The notes under the pieces were generated by a model that was not told the origin of the DNA, did no database searches, and worked only from the letters and a program-made list of their open reading frames with translations. Shown here piece after piece: positions 24,572 to 32,264 of a stretch of 61,135 nucleotides of DNA (the first letter of the stretch is position 1; the number at the start of each line of letters is the position of its first letter). The DNA lies in assembly GCA_022340425.1 (NCBI GenBank), contig JAJDNY010000089.1:1-61135 (forward strand). Direction: 5' to 3'. Made by a program: the position numbers and the translations under genes. The DNA is from Desulfobacteraceae bacterium. GTDB taxonomy: Bacteria > Desulfobacterota > Desulfobacteria > Desulfobacterales > JAABRJ01.

Positions 24572-26209
24572 ATGCCCGACATCCTCCTGATTCAGCCGCC
24601 CATCCGCGATTTTTACCTGACCGCCAAACGCACCGTCCCCTATGGCCTGGCATCCATGGCGGCAGCCGTCCGTCAGGCGGGTTTCACGGTCGGGATCCTG
24701 GACGGCCTGGCCAGCGCCAAAGCCCGACCCACCCCCCTGCCCTCGGAAATGGCCCACCTGAACGCCTATTACGGAAGGCCCGATGCCTCGCCCCTGGCCC
24801 TTTTTCACCGCTTTCGCCACTTCGGCCGCAGTGTCGAACATATAGGCCGCAAGGCTGCTGAATCCGACGCCTTCCTGGTGGGAATCGCCTCGCTCTTCAC
24901 TGCCTACAGCCAGGAGGCACTGGCAACCGCCCGCAGCGTCAAGTCTTTGCTGCCCGGCTGCCGGGTGGTTCTCGGCGGCCACCACCCCACGACGCTGCCC
25001 GCAGAGGCCATGGCCTGCCCCGCAGTGGATTTCGTCATCCGGGGCGAGGGCGAAGATGCCCTGCCACAGTTGGCCCGCGCCCTGCGCAGCGGCGGCGACT
25101 TGGAGCGCGTGCCGGGGATCGTCTTTCGCCGCCCCGACGGCAGCCTGCACCTCAGCCCGCCCGCTGTGGTGACAGACCTCGACAGCTGCCCGCACCCCGC
25201 CCGGGACCTGATCGACGCGCGCTTCTACCGCCGCCGGCGGCGCGGCAGCACCGTGGTGGTGGCCAGCCGGGACTGCCCGATGGCCTGCAGCTATTGCAGC
25301 CTCGGCCGCTTCTCGGGGATTCCCTACCGCCGCCGTTCGGTGGCCTCGGTTCTGGCGGAGATCGACACGGCGGTGAATGCCCACGATGCACGCTTCATTG
25401 ACTTCGAGGATGAAAACCTGGCTCTGGACAAGCCCTGGCTGATGGCCCTGCTGGAGGGCATTCGGCGGCGCTTCGGCCGCCAGGGGCTGGAGCTGCGGGC
25501 CATGAACGGCCTCTTTCCGCCTTCGCTGGATGCCGAAATCGTTGCGGCCATGTGCGCGGCCGGCTTCCGAAGCCTCAACCTGGCCCTGGCCACAACCCAC
25601 CGCGAGCAGCTGGCGCGTTTTCGGCGCCCGGATGTGCGCCGCGCCTTTGACAGCGCCCTTTTACAGGCCGCCGCGAACCGCCTCGAGGCCGTGGGCTACA
25701 TCATCGTGGGCGCGCCCGGCCAGCGGGCGGCGGAGAGCCTGGCCGACCTCTGCTACCTGGCCGAGCGCCGGGTCCTGGCCGGTGTTTCGCTCTTTTACCC
25801 CGCTCCGGGCAGTCTGGACTTCGAGCGCTGCCGCCAGGAGGGTCTGCTACCGGCTCACCTCTCGCTTTTTCGAGCCACCGCCCTGCCCCTGTCGGCCACC
25901 ACCACCCGCTTGGAGGCCGTCACCCTGCTGCGCTTGGGCCGCCTGCTCAACTTCCTCAAAGCCCTGGCGGCAGACGGGGAGCCCCTGCCGCAAGCCGCCC
26001 GGAGTGAATCGCGCCTGCCGACGGGCACCGACCGCCGCGAGCTGGGGCGCCGCTTGGTGGCCTGGTTTCGCCACGACGGGCGACTGCGGGGGGTAACCCC
26101 CGAGGGTGCGGTCTACGCGCACCGCGTCGACCGCACCCTGGCCGAACGCTTTGCCGGGCTTTTGCCGACCCTTCGAATCAGGCCCGCCAACGAGCGGCGC
26201 CAAGATTGA
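24572..26209 (+). CDS. B12-binding-type radical SAM protein
   Basis: The N-terminal ~180 residues form a cobalamin-binding-like Rossmann domain (DILLIQPPI, PYGLASMAAAVRQAGF, VVLGGHHPTTLP). A radical SAM barrel follows, with the [4Fe-4S] motif CPMACSYC. The classical DxHxxG cobalamin motif is not seen, so B12 use is uncertain, as in several relatives of the BchE/methylthiotransferase-like group. A C-terminal ~150-residue helical region is unassigned. The substrate is unknown. The nearby DUF6485 and PduO genes may be coincidental. The ribosome site before the ATG is weak. Confidence 0.82.
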   Translation: MPDILLIQPPIRDFYLTAKRTVPYGLASMAAAVRQAGFTVGILDGLASAKARPTPLPSEMAHLNAYYGRPDASPLALFHRFRHFGRSVEHIGRKAAESDAFLVGIASLFTAYSQEALATARSVKSLLPGCRVVLGGHHPTTLPAEAMACPAVDFVIRGEGEDALPQLARALRSGGDLERVPGIVFRRPDGSLHLSPPAVVTDLDSCPHPARDLIDARFYRRRRRGSTVVVASRDCPMACSYCSLGRFSGIPYRRRSVASVLAEIDTAVNAHDARFIDFEDENLALDKPWLMALLEGIRRRFGRQGLELRAMNGLFPPSLDAEIVAAMCAAGFRSLNLALATTHREQLARFRRPDVRRAFDSALLQAAANRLEAVGYIIVGAPGQRAAESLADLCYLAERRVLAGVSLFYPAPGSLDFERCRQEGLLPAHLSLFRATALPLSATTTRLEAVTLLRLGRLLNFLKALAADGEPLPQAARSESRLPTGTDRRELGRRLVAWFRHDGRLRGVTPEGAVYAHRVDRTLAERFAGLLPTLRIRPANERRQD

Positions 26210-26224
26210 CGGTTCCGCAAAAAG

Positions 26225-26330
26225 ATAAATCTCTGCGTTGCGCCGCATCTCGAAGTCGCTGCGGCGTAAATAAGTGCGCCTCACTCCTCGCGATTTTCGC
26301 GCCGTAGCTTGAACTTTTTTCGAAATCGCC
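26225..26330. repeat. candidate Desulfobacterales interspersed intergenic repeat
   Basis: The stretch beginning TCTGCGTTGCGCCGCATC (26235), followed by a TGCGGCG arm, GTGCGCCTCACTCCTCGCGA and CGCGCCGTAGCTTGAAC, resembles a dispersed intergenic element I recall from Desulfobacterales genomes. CGCCGCA and TGCGGCG (about 26246-26272) can pair. Only one copy is in this window, so repetition cannot be shown here. Confidence 0.35.
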
Positions 26331-26417
26331 TGGTTTTTTTACTTTTTACCGCTTCATCAAGATTTAGGTTGACGGCGCCGGGCGCTCTCTTTTAAAACCG
26401 TGGGGGTCGGGCAAAAA

Positions 26418-26435
26418 GCGCCGCTTGCGCGGCGC
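26418..26435. other. GC hairpin in the leader of the PduO-type gene
   Basis: GCGCCGC (26418-26424), loop TTGC and GCGGCGC (26429-26435) form a perfect 7-bp hairpin about 60 bases upstream of the adenosyltransferase start. There is no T-tract and no cobalamin-riboswitch box nearby. A role in transcription termination after the radical SAM gene or in leader control is possible. Confidence 0.35.
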
Positions 26436-26496
26436 AGGCCCCTATCCGCCGGCCGCAGGCGGCCGCAAACCAGTAGCCATTCACACGGGATGACCG

Positions 26497-27066
26497 ATGA
26501 AGATATACACCGGCGGGGGCGATCAGGGGAAAACCAGTCTGTTCAGCGGCGAGCGGGTCTTCAAGGCCCATGCGCGCATCGACGCATACGGCGATGTCGA
26601 CGAACTGAACTCCGTGCTGGGGGCCCTGGCGGCCGCCCTGCCGGTCCAGGCCGCCGAGATCGGCACGGTGATCGCCCGCCTGCAGGCCGACCTGATGAAG
26701 GTCGGCGCCTGGCTGGCCACCTCCCCGGAGTCACCGGCGCTGGCGCAGATCGAGGCCCTGACGACGGCGGATGCCGCGGCCCTGGAAGCCGCCATCGACC
26801 ACCTGGATGCGAGCCTGCCGACCCTGCGCAGCTTTATCCTGCCGGGCGGACACCCCGCCGCGGCCTGGGCCCACATCGCCCGCACCGTCTGCCGCCGCGC
26901 CGAACGTAGGGTGGTCGGACTGAACGGCGCTGACGCCGACCCTGCCCGGCAGGGCCATTACGCCGGGCTGCTGGTCTACCTCAATCGGCTGTCCGATTAC
27001 CTGTTCGTGCTGGCCCGCCACCTCAACCATGTCACCGGCATCTCCGAGCGCATCTGGAAAACATGA
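26497..27066 (+). CDS. pduO: cob(I)yrinic acid a,c-diamide adenosyltransferase, PduO type
   Basis: The enzyme adenosylates cob(I)alamin with ATP to give coenzyme B12. The product has the PduO-type ATP motif MKIYTGGGDQGKTSLFSGERV, the DAYGDVDELNS helix, and the C-terminal CRRAERRVVGL and YLNRLSDYLFVLAR motifs. The length (189) is normal. Its last codons overlap the ATG of the next gene (ATGA), so it is translated together with a flavin reductase. Reduction of cob(II)alamin is needed before adenosylation, so the pairing is functionally sensible. Confidence 0.93.
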   Translation: MKIYTGGGDQGKTSLFSGERVFKAHARIDAYGDVDELNSVLGALAAALPVQAAEIGTVIARLQADLMKVGAWLATSPESPALAQIEALTTADAAALEAAIDHLDASLPTLRSFILPGGHPAAAWAHIARTVCRRAERRVVGLNGADADPARQGHYAGLLVYLNRLSDYLFVLARHLNHVTGISERIWKT

Positions 27067-27755
27067 CATCCGGCGCCCCTTCCCCCACCCATGGCATGGC
27101 GCAGGTGTATGCGGTCCGGCTGCTCAAACGCCAACGGCTGGACGAGGGCACTTTTGAGTTCACCCTCAGCCGCCCCGATGGCTTCAGCTTCCGGGCCGGC
27201 CAACGCATCCGGTTCGAACACCCCGGCGGGGAACGCGACTATTCCCTGATCAACGGCCAGGCCGCAGCCGAGCTGCAGCTGTGCGTGCGAGTCGTGCCCG
27301 ACGGGCATTTCAGCCCACGCCTGGCGCACGCCGCCATCCACAGCCGCTTCGATATTTCAGGGCCCCACGGCTATTTCATCTACCAGCCGGCCGAACGCCC
27401 GACGGTTTTCGTGGCCTCCGGCACCGGCATCGCCCCCTTCGTGGCCATGGCCCGATCGGGTGTCCGGGGGTTCACCCTGCTCCACGGCGCCCGCGCGGCC
27501 GATGGCCTTTACTACCAGGCCGAGCTGCGCGCCGCCGCGGGGCGCTATGTCGCCTGCCTCTCCGGGGCCGCAGCGGCCGCCGGGGTGCTTCCGGAGGCTT
27601 TCGCGGGCCGGGTGACGGCCTACCTGGCTGCCCACCTGGCGCCCGGGGCCTATGACTTCTATCTTTGCGGTCGCAGCGAAATGGTCCGCGACGTCACCCT
27701 GCTGGCGGACCGGCGCTTTCCGGCCTCCCTGGTCCGCTCGGAAATTTTTTTCTGA
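27063..27755 (+). CDS. FAD/NAD(P)-binding oxidoreductase (ferredoxin reductase-like)
   Basis: The 230-residue protein has the FAD-binding motif RDYSLINGQ and the following FSPRLAHAAI. The pyridine-nucleotide segments are VFVASGTGIAPFVAMARS and FYLCGRSEMVRDV, as in ferredoxin-NADP reductase-like proteins without an iron-sulfur domain. It overlaps the PduO gene (ATGA) and is itself overlapped by the downstream membrane gene (TGATG). Such tight packing suggests one functional unit. The inference is that it supplies electrons for cobalamin reduction; the family alone does not fix the substrate. Confidence 0.85.
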   Translation: MTSGAPSPTHGMAQVYAVRLLKRQRLDEGTFEFTLSRPDGFSFRAGQRIRFEHPGGERDYSLINGQAAAELQLCVRVVPDGHFSPRLAHAAIHSRFDISGPHGYFIYQPAERPTVFVASGTGIAPFVAMARSGVRGFTLLHGARAADGLYYQAELRAAAGRYVACLSGAAAAAGVLPEAFAGRVTAYLAAHLAPGAYDFYLCGRSEMVRDVTLLADRRFPASLVRSEIFF

Positions 27756-28702
27756 TGACGGTGCACCACCCCATCGCCCGGGCAGCGGTCCTGGCCTTGC
27801 TGGGGCTTTCACTGCTGCTGGCTCTCGACGGAAGCCTGGAGCGGGCCATCAACCTCTGCGGCCTCCAGGCGGTTGCCAACGGCAATGCACGCTACCTGGA
27901 AAACGCTCTGGACCAGTCGCTCAATACCTTTACCGTCCTCTCCGGCCTCAAGGTGGGGCTGGCGGTGGTGGAGGGCACCGAGGTGGGCGTGGGCTTCGGC
28001 CTCCAGATCGGCGACGTCGTCCAAGCGGCCTACGACTTCGTGGATATCGCCTGGCGCACGGTACTGGGCGCCGGGGTCATCCTGGTGGGCACACGCTTTC
28101 TGCTGGAGGCCGCCCGTTTGGTGGACAGCTGGCTGCTGGCCGCGAGCCTGGCGGGAGTGCTGCTGAGCCTGCCGCTGCGCTGGTGGCTCCCACGCGCAAC
28201 CGGACTGCAGCGGACGCTGCGCGACGCCAGCCTGCTGCTGGCGATTCTGGCCGCGGCCTTCTACGTCGTCCTGCCGCTTTCGGTCAGCGGCGGGGCGATG
28301 CTGTCGGCGCAAATCACGGAACCGGTGATGACCGAGGCCGAAACCGGCCTGGAGGCCCTGCGGGCCGAGCTCTTCCCCGGGGATGGGGACCCTGACAAGG
28401 GGTTTTTGGCCCGCTGGGGGGAGACCGGCAAACAGATCGAGCGATTGGCGGCGGGCGTCAGGGAGAAGGCTTCCGCCCTGATGGTCATGGGACTCAAGCT
28501 GATCGCCGGCTACCTTTTCGACTGTGTGGTCTTCCCGCTGGCCCTTTTCATTTTTTTCCTCTGGGCCACCCGGCTGATCGCACGCCACCTTTTCGGCCTG
28601 CAGAAGCGCCGGGAACTCAGGGAAGACCTGGATGCGGTGCTGCAAAGGGCCGGCCTGGGAAAACCCGCCCAGGCACCGGCGGCGCCCGCCGGCAGCCCAT
28701 AA
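27755..28702 (+). CDS. membrane protein of unknown function
   Basis: The ATG at 27755 shares its A with the TGA of the oxidoreductase gene. The 315-residue product starts with a hydrophobic segment (ARAAVLALLGLSLLLALDG) that may be a signal anchor. Further membrane helices are GVILVGTRFLLEAARL, LLAASLAGVLLSLPL, LLLAILAAAFYVVLPL and LFDCVVFPLALFIFFLWATRLIA. A soluble acidic stretch (EPVMTEAETGLEALRAELF and following) lies between the last two. I recall similar proteins only as uncharacterised. Coupling to the cobalamin adenosyltransferase and reductase is the only clue to function. Confidence 0.7.
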   Translation: MTVHHPIARAAVLALLGLSLLLALDGSLERAINLCGLQAVANGNARYLENALDQSLNTFTVLSGLKVGLAVVEGTEVGVGFGLQIGDVVQAAYDFVDIAWRTVLGAGVILVGTRFLLEAARLVDSWLLAASLAGVLLSLPLRWWLPRATGLQRTLRDASLLLAILAAAFYVVLPLSVSGGAMLSAQITEPVMTEAETGLEALRAELFPGDGDPDKGFLARWGETGKQIERLAAGVREKASALMVMGLKLIAGYLFDCVVFPLALFIFFLWATRLIARHLFGLQKRRELREDLDAVLQRAGLGKPAQAPAAPAGSP

Positions 28703-28740
28703 CAGGGCAGCGCCGCGCGTTATCGTTCGGCTTTGAAGCA

Positions 28741-28786
28741 GGGTGGGCCGCGGGCGCAAGAGGCCTGCGAGGACGCGGCCCCGCCC
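28741..28786. other. inverted repeat upstream of the EVE-domain gene
   Basis: GGCCGCG (28746-28752) pairs with CGCGGCC (28774-28780), and the flanks GGGTGG/CCGCCC extend the stem imperfectly. It lies in the 98-base gap before the EVE gene. It could be a terminator for the membrane-protein gene, but no T-tract follows. Confidence 0.3.
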
Positions 28787-28800
28787 GAAAGCGAGGAGCT

Positions 28801-29271
28801 ATGACCCAACGCCACTGGCTGGTCAAATCGGAGCCCACGGAGTACGCCATCGACGATCTGGCGCGCCAGCCCGACCAGACCGACCACTGGGACGGCGTGC
28901 GCAACTTCCAGGCCCGCAATTTCATGCGCGACCAAATGCAGGTGGGCGACGGCGTCCTCTTTTATCACAGCGGGTCCAAACCGGCCGTGGTGGGCACGGC
29001 CGCGGTGGTGCGCGCCGGCTACCCCGATCACACCGCCTGGGACCCCCGCAGCAAGCACTTCGACGTAAGGAGCACGCCGCAAAACCCGGTCTGGTTCATG
29101 GTGGACATCCGCCTCGCCACCCGCTTCAAGCGGCCCGTGCCCCTGGCCGAGCTGCGGCGCATCCCCGAATTGGCCCAGATGACCCTGCTGCGCCGGGGCA
29201 ACCGGCTGTCCGTGATGCCGGTCAGCGCCGAGGAATACGCGATCATCGTCGCAGCGGGCGCGCCCGGCTGA
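28801..29271 (+). CDS. EVE-domain protein
   Basis: The product is a single EVE domain (156 residues, YTH/ASCH/PUA-like fold): HWLVKSEPTEYAIDDL, WDGVRNFQARNFMRDQMQVGDGVLFYHS, VVGTAAVV, WFMVDI. EVE domains bind modified bases in DNA or RNA. Stand-alone ones are widespread, of uncertain cellular role, and sometimes accompany modification-dependent restriction systems, but no such genes are present here. GAGGAG before the ATG is a clear ribosome site. The downstream dehydratase starts 22 bases later. Confidence 0.9.
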   Translation: MTQRHWLVKSEPTEYAIDDLARQPDQTDHWDGVRNFQARNFMRDQMQVGDGVLFYHSGSKPAVVGTAAVVRAGYPDHTAWDPRSKHFDVRSTPQNPVWFMVDIRLATRFKRPVPLAELRRIPELAQMTLLRRGNRLSVMPVSAEEYAIIVAAGAPG

Positions 29272-29293
29272 AGCCCGCCCCGGAAGGACCGGC

Positions 29294-30280
29294 ATGTTTG
29301 CCCAAATCCAGAAGGCCGCCCGGCGTTTGCGGGGACGTGCCCACATCACGCCCATCATGACCTGCCGCACCCTCGACCAGCGGGTGGGGGCGGCGGTCCA
29401 CTTCAAGTGCGAAAACCTCCAGCGCTGCGGGGCCTTCAAATTCCGCGGGGCATTCAACGCCATGGCACGGTTGTCGGCCGCAGAGAAAGCCCGCGGGGTG
29501 GTGGCCTTTTCCTCGGGCAATCACGCCCAGGCGGTGGCCCTGAGCGGACGCCTGCTGGGGGTGGCCGCCACCGTCGTGATGCCGGCCGACGCGCCGGCCA
29601 TCAAGCGCGCCGCCAGCGAAGGCTACGGTGCCAGCGTGATCGAATACGACCCCCGCCGCGACGACCGCGAGGCAATCGCCCGCCGCCTGGTGGCCACCCG
29701 GGGATTTAGCCTGATCCCGCCCTTTGACCATCCGGACGTCATCGCCGGCCAGGGCACGGCCGCCCTTGAACTGCTCCAATCACTGGGAGAACTGGACCTG
29801 CTGCTGGTGCCCTGCGGCGGCGGCGGGCTTTTGAGCGGCTCTGCGATCGCCGCCAAGGCCCTCCACCCCGCCTGCCGGGTGGTGGGCATCGAACCGGCGC
29901 TGGCCGACGACGCCACCCGCTCCTTTCACAGCGGCCGTCTGCAGAGCGTTCACAATCCCGCAACCATTGCCGACGGCACCCGCACAGCGTCTTTAGGGCG
30001 CCTGACCTTCCCGCTGCTCAAGCAGTACGTCGACGATATGCGGACCGTTTCGGAAGAGGCCATCATGGCGGCCGTGCGCTTTCTCTTCCACCGGATGAAA
30101 CTGGTGGTGGAGCCCTCCGGCGCCCTGGGTGCCGCGGCCCTGCTGAGCGGCGTCGTCAGGCCCCGGGGCCGCACCGGCGTCATCTTAAGTGGCGGCAACA
30201 TCGATGCGGCCACCATGATCCGGATTTTGCGCTCCGGAGACGCCGAAGAGCCGCACCCACCGGCACCAGCCGGTACTTGA
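29294..30280 (+). CDS. PLP-dependent threonine/serine dehydratase (serine racemase-like)
   Basis: A fold-type II PLP enzyme of 328 residues. The PLP-binding Lys49 lies in GAFKFRGA, SSGNHAQAVALSG binds the substrate carboxylate, and PCGGGGLLSG binds the PLP phosphate. There is no C-terminal ACT domain, so it is the short catabolic type or a serine racemase. The family catalyses dehydration of threonine or serine to 2-oxoacids plus ammonia, or racemisation. The next gene (crcB) starts 35 bases after the stop. Confidence 0.88.
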   Translation: MFAQIQKAARRLRGRAHITPIMTCRTLDQRVGAAVHFKCENLQRCGAFKFRGAFNAMARLSAAEKARGVVAFSSGNHAQAVALSGRLLGVAATVVMPADAPAIKRAASEGYGASVIEYDPRRDDREAIARRLVATRGFSLIPPFDHPDVIAGQGTAALELLQSLGELDLLLVPCGGGGLLSGSAIAAKALHPACRVVGIEPALADDATRSFHSGRLQSVHNPATIADGTRTASLGRLTFPLLKQYVDDMRTVSEEAIMAAVRFLFHRMKLVVEPSGALGAAALLSGVVRPRGRTGVILSGGNIDAATMIRILRSGDAEEPHPPAPAGT

Positions 30281-30315
30281 GTTGCCCGGCGCAGTCTGTT
30301 GAGGGGTCAAGCGAG

Positions 30316-30714
30316 ATGCCGCCTGTGATGAGCAATATTGGGCTGGTGATGCTGGGCGGCGGCCTGGGCGCCGTCTGCCGCTATCTGTTGGGCCTCGCAG
30401 CCGCCGGCCTCTTGGGAACCCGCTTTCCTTTGGGCACGCTGGCGGCCAACATGACCGGCTGCCTGCTGATCGGGGTGGCCGTGGCGCTCTCGGCCCGGGT
30501 CCGGTTTTTCCCCCCGCCCGCCCGCCTGTTTCTGATGACCGGCTTTCTGGGTGGGCTGACCACCTTTTCCACCTACGCCCTGGAAACGGTGACCGGCAGC
30601 GGCAGCACCGGGGGTTTTATGGCCGCCGCCAACGTGGCGCTCAACAACCTCGGCGGCCTGCTGCTGGTTTTGGCGGGGATGGGCGTGGTCACGACCGTTT
30701 TCAGGGGGAAGTAA
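30316..30714 (+). CDS. crcB: fluoride ion channel CrcB/Fluc
   Basis: A 132-residue four-helix protein: GGGLGAVCRYLL, GTLAANMTGCLLIGVAVAL, FLMTGFLGGLTTFSTYALE, NVALNNLGGLLLVLAGMGV. The GGLTTFST and N-rich (AANMTGCLLIG) motifs are the Fluc channel signatures. It exports fluoride passively as a dual-topology dimer. I chose the ATG at 30316 because GAGGGG lies eight bases upstream; codon 5 (30328) is an alternative. There is no room for, and no sign of, a fluoride riboswitch before it. Confidence 0.92.
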   Translation: MPPVMSNIGLVMLGGGLGAVCRYLLGLAAAGLLGTRFPLGTLAANMTGCLLIGVAVALSARVRFFPPPARLFLMTGFLGGLTTFSTYALETVTGSGSTGGFMAAANVALNNLGGLLLVLAGMGVVTTVFRGK

Positions 30715-31073
30715 ACGCCAGCCGGCAGCGGCCTCAGGAAGTTTCAGCTCGACAAACTATGTAATTTTCTTCCTATTTTCCGCCATCCTTTCCCGCACCT
30801 CCCCTTCCCCCACCCCGGCGCAACCCATCAACCCATTGATTTCACATTAATTTTTTTTTCCTGGGGCAGGCACTCAAATTGCTTGTTCCAAGGCCTGGGG
30901 AAAACAACAGCGGCCGGTGAAACCCCACGGGGGGTCTCGCCGGGTTTTCGCCGCCGGCACGTAACACCCGCCCGGAGAGGAGCAGCCGGGTCCGATCCGT
31001 GGGTTTTTGGCGCAACCGTCGGCAGCGCTTGGGCCCGCAAGCATTCAAATCAACCCCAAACCGGGAAAGCACC
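30715..31073. other. 359-base intergenic region with sigma-54-like promoter
   Basis: No gene is convincing here. The region holds AT-rich patches and pyrimidine runs in an otherwise GC-rich genome. There is a small inverted repeat ATCAA-CCCA-TTGAT (30827-30840) and a -24/-12 promoter (30868-30884). A leader of about 180 bases then runs to the gene at 31074. The leader contains CCGGTGAAACCCC followed by GGGGTCTCGCCGG, which may fold. Confidence 0.5.
30868..30884 (+). promoter_or_regulatory. candidate sigma-54 promoter upstream of the 31074 gene and LonB
   Basis: AGGCAC-TCAAA-TTGCTT matches the sigma-54 consensus TGGCAC-N5-TTGCT at all but the first base. The key GG (30869-30870) and GC (30881-30882) are 10 bases apart. 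A T-rich run lies just upstream, and the start codon is about 190 bases downstream. Sigma-54 genes need an enhancer-binding activator, which is not encoded in the window. Confidence 0.55.
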
Positions 31074-32264
31074 ATGCAGCCAACCACCTCAGCGCCCACC
31101 GTGCAAGCCGGCGCCTGGATCATCGCCGATGGCCGTTTTCTGAAGCGGCAGCAAGACGCGCCGGGGTCGGAGAGCACCCGGGGACCGATGCGGGAATACC
31201 GCATCTCCGATCTCGGCCGCTACCTGCTCTGCCCCCACCCGATTGAGATCGAAAAGCGGCTGGTGGGCTGCGAGGTGGTGTTTCCACCCGGCTGGCGCCA
31301 GTCGGCGGCCTACCGCCTGCGCCGGCTTCTGCCCGGACGCGGCGGCGCGACCGCCGCGGGCCCCCTGGCCCCCTCGGAGGTGCTGATAGCGGAGAGCGCC
31401 AGCGGCACCCCCGCGCTCCAGGACCCGGATCTGGAGGCGCACCTGGCAAAGCTTGAAACGGCGCTCAAAGCCTACAACCCCGTTCTGGCCCGCTTGGAGA
31501 ACCTGGAGTCGCAACGGGTGGTCGATCTCAAGGGGGTTTGCACGGACGCCGGCGGCCAGCGCTCCCGCCTCAACCTGCGCGGCAGCCTGACGGAAAAGCG
31601 CGACTACATCGCCAAGCACTTGAACCGGACGGTGAGGGTGGTCATCGAAAAAGCCCATCTGACCGACGGTCTGTTTGAATTGCAAGGCTTTGATTTCAAA
31701 GCCTTTGATCCCCGCAGGCACCACCGCCTGATCCGTTTCCTGGGGCCGTCCAAGGGACAAGCCTGGGTTCTGAACAGCGACGGCAGCATCGCCTTTCAGG
31801 TGGCGGATATCCGCCTGTTGCAGCACCTTCAGCTTTTCCAGCAAGCCATCGACGCCACCGCGACCTTTCGGGAGGCCCTCGAAGCCTGCACCCTGGGCGG
31901 GGCCAAGGCATTCAAGCTCTACTTCAACCAGCGCCTCGCCATCGACTATGCCAAGGCGGGACTCCCGGCCCTTTACCAGAGCGTCATCGACGCCCACCCC
32001 CTGAACTCCGAGGCTCGCCGGGCGCTCATCGACTCCCTCAACCAGCGGCAGTACGGGATCGCCTTCAACTACCTGCCCGACTCCGGCCCCGGGGCGCCGA
32101 AGCTCTTCACCCACATCGCCGTGATGCACGACCTGCGGGCCCTGGACCCCCTGCGGAAGGAACTGCCGCTGGTCTACTCCGAGATCAACAAACGCGCGTG
32201 GGCCTCCGAAGCCGGGCGCTACTACCTGCTGGACGCCATCAAGGGGAGCAAGCATGAGCCGTAA
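31074..32264 (+). CDS. unrecognised 396-residue protein overlapping a LonB-type protease gene
   Basis: I do not recognise this family. The ATG at 31074 has GGGAAAGC upstream and starts MQPTTSAPTVQAGAWI. The product is soluble, charged and mostly helical, without signal peptide, membrane helix or metal motif. Segments that look structured include RYLLCPHPIEIEKRLVGCEV, KRDYIAKHLNRTVRVVIEKA and ALLKDLE-like charged helices further on. A C-terminal half begins QALFQQAIDATATFREALEA-like. The last 11 bases overlap the protease start, so the two are coupled. It may be an adaptor, substrate or regulator of the protease (inference). A sigma-54-like promoter is upstream. Confidence 0.72.
   Translation: MQPTTSAPTVQAGAWIIADGRFLKRQQDAPGSESTRGPMREYRISDLGRYLLCPHPIEIEKRLVGCEVVFPPGWRQSAAYRLRRLLPGRGGATAAGPLAPSEVLIAESASGTPALQDPDLEAHLAKLETALKAYNPVLARLENLESQRVVDLKGVCTDAGGQRSRLNLRGSLTEKRDYIAKHLNRTVRVVIEKAHLTDGLFELQGFDFKAFDPRRHHRLIRFLGPSKGQAWVLNSDGSIAFQVADIRLLQHLQLFQQAIDATATFREALEACTLGGAKAFKLYFNQRLAIDYAKAGLPALYQSVIDAHPLNSEARRALIDSLNQRQYGIAFNYLPDSGPGAPKLFTHIAVMHDLRALDPLRKELPLVYSEINKRAWASEAGRYYLLDAIKGSKHEP

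Noticed and set aside
26210-26496. Cobalamin riboswitch before the PduO-type gene
   Set aside because: No B12 box and no matching helices were found; the gap contains a repeat-like stretch and GC hairpins.
30281-30315. Fluoride riboswitch before crcB
   Set aside because: Only 35 bases separate crcB from the upstream gene, and none of the riboswitch core is visible.
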